DNA of 64,000 nt from Megalobrama amblycephala. Lineage: Eukaryota; Chordata; Actinopteri; Cypriniformes; Xenocyprididae. Positions 61,521 through 64,000 of the stretch are shown in pieces. The DNA is taken from contig NC_063054.1 in the NCBI RefSeq assembly GCF_018812025.1, forward strand, positions 26,728,856 through 26,792,855, in the 5' to 3' direction. How positions within the stretch are numbered: the stretch's first letter is position 1; each line of letters begins with the position of its first letter. A program made the position numbers and the translations under genes. The notes under the pieces are model-generated. The model saw only the letters and a program-made list of their open reading frames with translations. It did not search any database and was not told where the DNA came from.

Positions 61521-62219
61521 AGAGATTCCCGACTTTGTCCAAGTAATGCCCATATATCAAAAATGTACAGTTCTAAAATAATAGACATCATGCAGTTAGC
61601 TAACATAACAGATACAATGATCTCATTAAAGCAGTTATTAAAAGTTGCGATCATAATGATTACAATATATATAATGATAATGTTCCATATATATGGAAAA
61701 AATACTATGGAAGTCAAGTGGGGCTCATCAACTGTTTGGTTACAGACATTCTTTAAAATATCTTCTTTTGTTTTCAGCAGAAGAAAGAAATAAGGGACCC
61801 AAGTGTTGCTTTATAGTTATTGATTAGTGTATGCTCCCCATCAATTCAATTATTTGTTACACTACCTTTGGTAAAAGGTTTGAATGATTGAGCTTGACGA
61901 ATACAGTCAACACTGTTCCCTATTGACAACATGAACAGAAACATTAATTCTCTCTCTCACTTTCTCCATCAGATCAACAAAGCTATTACTGCCCCATCTG
62001 TCTGTAGAGTGTTTCTGCATATGATCACAGAGACGCAATTTCCCATACAAGCAGACACATACACACAATGAAACACTTCCACATGCTTTAATTTATACCA
62101 CGAATGTCCGTCCATTGATTTATGTGTGCAGTAGATGAAGAGTAGTCTAAATTGACACAAGTCGCCCCCTAAAGCGATGTGTCGTTTATGATCCTTGAGG
62201 GGAGTCATCTGACTTTAGG

Positions 62220-62221
62220 CT

Positions 62222-62300
<79 letters not shown>
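62220..62300 (+). repeat. (GT)n microsatellite
   Basis: About 80 bp of GT with one TTTG interruption near the start. Confidence 0.97.
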
Positions 62301-62302
<2 letters not shown>

Positions 62303-62904
62303 GGCTTAATTGATGTCAAAGCAGCTCTCCAAAGCACCAAGAGTGACAGTGGTAGAATCTCTGCTTTATTATCTTTTTGTCCCTGATTCTGCTTTAGGGT
62401 GACATCGGTCCGTACAGTAATTCGCTTTTTCCCTATGAACATTCAGATACAAATCCAGGCGCAAAAACTAAAGCTAGCTAGCTAGTCAAAAATGAAAGCT
62501 AGCTAGTCAGTTACAGTAGTTCACCCACCTTATCTGGTTTGTCCTGATTTAAAACTCGACAGCATCTGAAGACAAGTGCAGACATGCAGGTTTACAAAAG
62601 CTAAAACTTTATGCAATGTGCCAACCGTCAGAGTGAACGAGTCCTGATAAAACATGTCTAACATCCATGCATCTTTCAAGAGGAGAATGTATCAAACAAA
62701 CCACCCAGATGTGGAGACAGATTTAAGCCGCCGAACGTTGCAGACAACATAAGCTGTACCGATGACTGACATAGAGGACCACTGTGACACTGTGACAATA
62801 GAAAACATACTATTGAGGAAAATATGACATGAAAAAAATCAAAGAAATTCAAATTCAAATTTTTAAATAAGAATTAAAAATAACTATATCTATAATAATT
62901 GTTT

Positions 62905-63165
62905 TTTAATACAGTTCAAAAGTCATGCAAGTTTTTACTAGGCTGCATTTATTTGATCAAAAATATATATTTCTTATGAAATATTATTGCAAATTAAAAT
63001 AACTGTTTTTTTTTTCTATTGTAATTCATTCCTGTAATGGCAAAGCATCATTACTCCATTCTTCAGTGTCACATGATCATTCAGAAATGATTCTAATAAG
63101 CTTATTTGGTGCTCAAGAAACATTTTTATTATCAATGTTGAAAACACTTGTGCTGCTTAATATAT
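62905..63165 (+). repeat. CAAAAGTTTGGGGTC repeat, plus copy
   Basis: Landmarks TTCAAAAGTCATGCAAG, TTATTTGATCAAAAATA, TGTCACATGATCATTCAGAA and TTATTTGGTGCTCAAGAAAC. Confidence 0.7.
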
Positions 63166-63535
63166 ATATATATATAAAAATATATGTATGTATGAGATCA
63201 ATTATGTAACCATGTCCACAACACAACCTAATATGTTTTTTTTAACTAAAATTGTGTGCTATTTTATTCTGAGTAAAATGACTAATGAATAATGAATATG
63301 ACATTGACTAACTGTAACTCAAACACCACTAATTCAATTTTCTGCCTACATGGTGGTCATGTGTGGCTCTGATAGGAAGAACCATTAGATAATTCCTGAT
63401 ATGCTACCCACATAATCCCTCTTTCTCAATCCCTCTCTCAATCCCTGACTCATCTTTCACATTCCTTGTGCATTCCAGCAGGATTAGCTGATGCCGCCAG
63501 TACAGACCTCATTCATGCAGAGAGAAACAAAGAGA

Positions 63536-63640
<105 letters not shown>

Positions 63641-63689
63641 AAAGAGTGACAGAAAGGGGTTTTCTGCCTCAAACTTTTCCTCCCCTCAG

Positions 63690-63752
63690 ACCAAACTGTA
63701 CATTGTGCAGTCTAGCAAACGTTCTCAGGAGAGCAACCTGTCAGATGACTGA
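63690..63752 (+). CDS. Possible terminal coding exon of an unidentified gene
   Basis: After a good acceptor (CTTTTCCTCCCCTCAG|ACC) one frame reads TKLYIVQSSKRSQESNLSDD and stops at TGA 63750-63752. Acceptor quality and hydrophilic tail look exon-like, but no upstream exon was found and the family is not recognised. Confidence 0.25.
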   Translation, partial: TKLYIVQSSKRSQESNLSDD

Positions 63753-64000
63753 AGAAACCAAACACATGAAGGATGATGTTTGACTTCTGGCATCCCACGT
63801 TTCATGTGTTTAGAGTATTGCGCAGCAAAATAACTCGAACGCAGCATTATCAAACAGCATACACTATCCCAGAAGATCCTCCCACTACCACAGACACACG
63901 CACACAATCACACAACAAACAAACCTGTGGTTCAGTGTTCAAAGGCATTCCATGTATTGATCCAGCCTATCAGCACTTGAATAATGGAGCAGAAAGAGAA

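Overview
The window is vertebrate nuclear DNA, most likely from a cyprinid fish (zebrafish/carp relatives). Both genes are split into many short GT-AG exons whose protein matches vertebrate orthologues closely. Introns are AT-rich and full of the short inverted-repeat DNA transposons, long (TA)n/(GT)n/(GATA)n microsatellites and Tc1 remnants typical of cyprinids. Nothing prokaryotic is present. Species cannot be named from the sequence alone.

Layout. (1) 1-3406: non-coding DNA, probably the next nbas intron, dominated by a 1.5 kb GAAA/GACA variable tandem repeat. (2) 3407-42034, minus strand: the first 23 coding exons (residues 1-850) of nbas, the NBAS subunit of the ER-tethering NRZ complex; the rest of the gene lies beyond the left edge. 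Its introns hold nested hAT-like elements (5.3-8.1 kb), a Tc1 fragment (11.4 kb), a broken L2-type LINE (14.1 kb), several TTAA-flanked MITEs, a dimeric tRNA-like satellite (28.6-29.9 kb) and long (TA)n tracts. (3) 42035-42337: a 303 bp head-to-head intergenic region, a likely shared promoter. (4) 42338-49329, plus strand: complete ddx1, 26 coding exons, 740 codons plus stop, with DEAD-box helicase motifs and an inserted SPRY domain. Its motif II reads DECD. (5) 49330-64000: downstream DNA with a PIF/Harbinger-like insertion (51487-53123) inside another repeat, further MITEs, a (GATA)n/GACA array with a 105 bp period, two (GT)n tracts and three weak exon-like islands I could not assign. No MYCN bHLH-zipper sequence, which lies beyond DDX1 in mammals, is visible.

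The two genes are not known to share a pathway: NBAS serves Golgi-to-ER traffic and mRNA decay, DDX1 serves RNA remodelling and tRNA ligation. Their divergent pairing (NBAS-DDX1) is conserved from mammals. All exon boundaries were read by hand from splice sites, reading phase and remembered homology, with no alignment program.
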